Source: DRLZ01 sp036478815
Lineage (GTDB): Bacteria > Pseudomonadota > Gammaproteobacteria > Methylococcales > DRLZ01
Reading direction: 5' to 3'
NCBI GenBank assembly: GCA_036478815.1
Contig: JAZGEP010000218.1
Span: forward strand, 1-27,377
DNA length: 27,377 bases
The first letter of the stretch is position 1, and each line of letters starts with the position of its first letter. Of the stretch, positions 25,136 through 27,377 are shown one piece after another. The notes beneath the pieces were generated by a model. It was given only the letters and a program-made list of their open reading frames with translations. It did no database searches and had not been told where the DNA came from. Position numbers and translations under genes: made by a program.

Positions 25136-26424
25136 CACAATCCTGGAATCGATACCCAACTGTTCATCATGCCAGCCTGCTCGATTTTGAACATCGACAT
25201 GCACAGCTTCCCCATGTTAAACCACCGATGTTGGCCTTTGGTAACGGTCGCAGCTATGGTGATGTCTGTCTCAACGAAGATGGCATCCTCATACAAACCA
25301 GGCGACTCAACAAATTCATCTCATTTGACCGTTCAACTGGTCGCTTAGCCTGTGAAAGCGGAGTATTACTCAAAGATATACTCGACCTCATTGTTCCACA
25401 AGGCTGGTTCTTACCAGTCACTCCAGGAACACGTTATGTGACAATAGGTGGAGCAATCGCCAATGATGTGCATGGCAAGAATCATCATGTCAATGGCAGC
25501 TTCGGTCATCATTTATGCCAGTTTGAATTATTGCGCTCTGATGGTGAGCGGCTGCTATGCTCTCCCGAACGCAACAAGGACTGGTTCAGAGCAACGATTG
25601 GTGGACTTGGATTAACAGGCTTAATTACCTCGGCAGAGATACAACTGATACCGATTGCCAATCCTTTCATGATTACCAAAACAGTGCGCTTTAAAAACCT
25701 GGAGGAATTCTGGCAGTTAAACGCTGAATCTGAATCATCCTGGCCATATACAGTCGCCTGGATTGACTGTGTAGCAAAAAATAAACGCCAGGGACGTGGT
25801 ATTCTAATGCTCGGTCAACATGCACCACCTCAGGCTGACCTGCCAGCATGGAAAAACAAATCAAAGCGTTTTCCCATCGACCCGCCTTTTTCCCTTGTCA
25901 ACAATGTCAGTTTGCGGGCTTTTAATCTGGCTTATTATCACGTCCCACGAAAGAAAAATGTGCAATTGACTCATTACGTACCATACTTCTATCCGCTTGA
26001 TTCTATGCTTGAATGGAACCGTATGTACGGAAATAAAGGCTTTTTTCAGTATCAATGTGTCATCCCACCTGAAACTAGCCAAACCGGTATTCACAGCTTG
26101 CTTGGGCTAATTGCCAAAAGCGGAAGCGGTTCATTTCTTGCCGTACTGAAAGTATTTGGAAAACAATCTGCCCCAGGGATGCTCTCGTTTCCTCGGCCAG
26201 GGGTAACCTTGGCACTGGATTTCCCCAATAAAGGTGAACAAACATTGAAACTATTTCGGGAAATGGATGCTGTTGTTCGTGATCTGGGAGGCGCTATTTA
26301 TCCAGCCAAAGATGCGCGTATGCCTGCTGATTTGTTTCAATCGGCCTTTCCGTTATGGAAAGAGTTTACTCAATATATTGACCCAAAGTTCTCATCCAGC
26401 TTCTGGAGGCGAGTCAGTACATAA
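25132..26424 (+). CDS. dprE1: Decaprenylphosphoryl-beta-D-ribose 2-oxidase DprE1 homologue
   Basis: A 430-residue FAD enzyme of the vanillyl-alcohol-oxidase type that oxidises C2 of polyprenyl-phospho-ribose to the 2-keto intermediate. FAD-binding blocks are GNGRSYGD (37-44), PVTPGT (95-100) and GGAIANDVHGKNHH (106-119), which includes His114, matching His132 of the Mycobacterium tuberculosis enzyme. The C-terminal active-site lysine is Lys393 in AKDAR (Lys418 there). The residue matching Cys387, in the segment before DFP, is Ala361. The ATG overlaps the preceding stop (ATGA). The next gene, DprE2, is separated by 231 bases holding a repeat element. Rhizobial NoeH is a Gram-negative relative. 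Confidence 0.92.
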   Translation: MTQSWNRYPTVHHASLLDFEHRHAQLPHVKPPMLAFGNGRSYGDVCLNEDGILIQTRRLNKFISFDRSTGRLACESGVLLKDILDLIVPQGWFLPVTPGTRYVTIGGAIANDVHGKNHHVNGSFGHHLCQFELLRSDGERLLCSPERNKDWFRATIGGLGLTGLITSAEIQLIPIANPFMITKTVRFKNLEEFWQLNAESESSWPYTVAWIDCVAKNKRQGRGILMLGQHAPPQADLPAWKNKSKRFPIDPPFSLVNNVSLRAFNLAYYHVPRKKNVQLTHYVPYFYPLDSMLEWNRMYGNKGFFQYQCVIPPETSQTGIHSLLGLIAKSGSGSFLAVLKVFGKQSAPGMLSFPRPGVTLALDFPNKGEQTLKLFREMDAVVRDLGGAIYPAKDARMPADLFQSAFPLWKEFTQYIDPKFSSSFWRRVST

Positions 26425-26432
26425 CAGCACCT

Positions 26433-26596
26433 AAAGGATCGTTGCAAGCAATAATTTCGGCAACTAACCTGTCTTTTTGTCCGTCTTCGGCGTTGCAGCA
26501 ACAGTTACATAGCTCACTATGCGCCTATGGCTGTGCCTTGAAGACAAACAACAATCCTGCGTCAGTTGTCGAAATTATTCCATGCACACTCCTTAC
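26433..26596 (-). repeat. Palindromic repeat element inside the dprE1-dprE2 operon
   Basis: The interior is the B-type block in minus orientation (GTCCGTCTTCGGCGTTGC, ACATAGCTCACTATGCGCC). The right end GTCGAAATTATTCCATGCAC is answered by a degenerate left end (AAGGATCGTTGCAAGCAATAATTTCG). It begins 9 bases after the dprE1 stop and ends 60 bases before dprE2, so it would be transcribed as a long hairpin. Confidence 0.82.
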
Positions 26597-26655
26597 CGAC
26601 TTTTTATAATCGTCAATATAACCTTGACGGAGTACCAGTTAACAAAGGAATATTT

Positions 26656-27377
26656 ATGACAAATATATTGATTTTTGGCGCAACTTCAGCAATTGCCAGC
26701 GCTTGTGCACGCTTGTGGGCGTCCCAGGGATGTAGTTTATTTCTGGTTGCTCGTAATCAGGAAAAACTTGATAGCTTAGTCGGTGACTTACGAACACGTA
26801 GCTCTGGTGATCAACATATCGCAGGCTTCTGTGCTGACTTGAATCAACTAGACAATCACCAACGACTCTTTGATCAGGCCGTGTCCGACTTGGGTAAGCT
26901 TGATACTGTATTGATTGCCCATGGGTCTCTGCCGGATCAGAATGCATGCGAACAATCAGTTAATTTAACCCTGGACGAAATCACTACCAATGCAATAAGT
27001 GCCATTTCGCTATTGACCATCGCTGGCAACCACTTTGAAACTCAACAGTCGGGAGTAATTGCTGCAATCAGTTCTGTAGCCGGTGATCGCGGGCGGCAAA
27101 GTAATTACGTCTATGGCTCAGCCAAAGGCATGGTGACTATTTTCATGCAAGGATTACGCAATCGCCTGACAAAAAAAGGGGTCGCAGTGGTCACTATCAA
27201 ACCAGGCTTTGTTGATACCCCAATGACTGCAGATCTCAAAAAAGGTTTGTTATGGGCGCAACCTGAAGCCATTGCAAAAGGTATTGCCAGCGCTATCGAT
27301 AAACGTAAAAATGAAGTTTATCTACCTTGGTTCTGGTGCGGGATCATGCTCATTATTCGCAATATTCCTGAAACAGT
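26656..27377 (+). CDS. dprE2: Decaprenylphosphoryl-2-keto-beta-D-erythropentose reductase DprE2 homologue, partial
   Basis: The first 240 residues of a short-chain dehydrogenase; the C-terminus lies beyond the right edge. The nucleotide site is GATSAIA (8-14), a family-specific IAHGSLPDQ (87-95) replaces the usual NNAG, and the catalytic residues are Ser139 or Ser140, Tyr153 and Lys157 (YGSAK), with PGFVDTPM (183-190). It would reduce the DprE1 keto product with NAD(P)H to yield polyprenyl-phospho-arabinose. The ATG follows AAAGGAA. It is physically close to dprE1 but, unlike the earlier genes, not overlapped, because a repeat element fills the gap. Confidence 0.88.
   Translation, partial: MTNILIFGATSAIASACARLWASQGCSLFLVARNQEKLDSLVGDLRTRSSGDQHIAGFCADLNQLDNHQRLFDQAVSDLGKLDTVLIAHGSLPDQNACEQSVNLTLDEITTNAISAISLLTIAGNHFETQQSGVIAAISSVAGDRGRQSNYVYGSAKGMVTIFMQGLRNRLTKKGVAVVTIKPGFVDTPMTADLKKGLLWAQPEAIAKGIASAIDKRKNEVYLPWFWCGIMLIIRNIPET

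Overview
The window looks like the chromosome of a non-enteric gammaproteobacterium of moderate GC. It carries canonical SMC (not MukB), with zipA and ligA in the smc-zipA-ligA order known from Pseudomonas-like genomes, plus a proteobacterial LeuB, a DegQ/HtrA protease, a short-type QueF and a tRNA-Asn. No phage, plasmid or full insertion-sequence genes were seen. The species cannot be named from the sequence alone.

Layout. 1-6078: two tandem minus-strand paralogues encode large secreted proteins. Each has seven FG-GAP repeats, which predicts one seven-bladed beta-propeller, then a PKD-like domain between two copies of a beta-sandwich-like domain. The downstream copy runs off the left edge. 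6079-6966: AT-rich gap. 6967-8511: inositol-monophosphatase-family enzyme plus HAD phosphatase, a two-gene unit. 8512-11697: a repeat-rich zone holding tRNA-Asn and leuB. 11698-13068: degQ. 13325-21385: minus-strand block smc, zipA, ligA, GGDEF protein. 22062-22451: queF. 23274-27377: operon for a decaprenyl-phosphoryl-arabinose type pathway, made of a UbiA-family DPPR synthase, a PF03706 flippase-like membrane protein, DprE1 and DprE2 (DprE2 cut by the right edge). The first three overlap by ATGA, so they are translationally coupled. Together they would turn PRPP and a polyprenyl phosphate into a lipid-linked D-arabinofuranose donor, probably for cell-surface or pilus glycosylation.

The most unusual content lies in the gaps. 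About fourteen imperfectly palindromic elements of about 150-170 bp occupy nearly every sizeable intergenic gap from 8.6 kb onward. Several share one interior block but carry different terminal inverted repeats, some are chimeric, and many abut each other. Two copies show paired changes in both arms of the central hairpin. One element end supplies the last residues and stop codon of LeuB, another overlaps the ZipA stop codon, and one lies inside the dprE1-dprE2 operon. This modular, structure-conserved repeat superfamily is the best candidate for something not yet described. Its mobility, any RNA role and its host range cannot be judged from one window.
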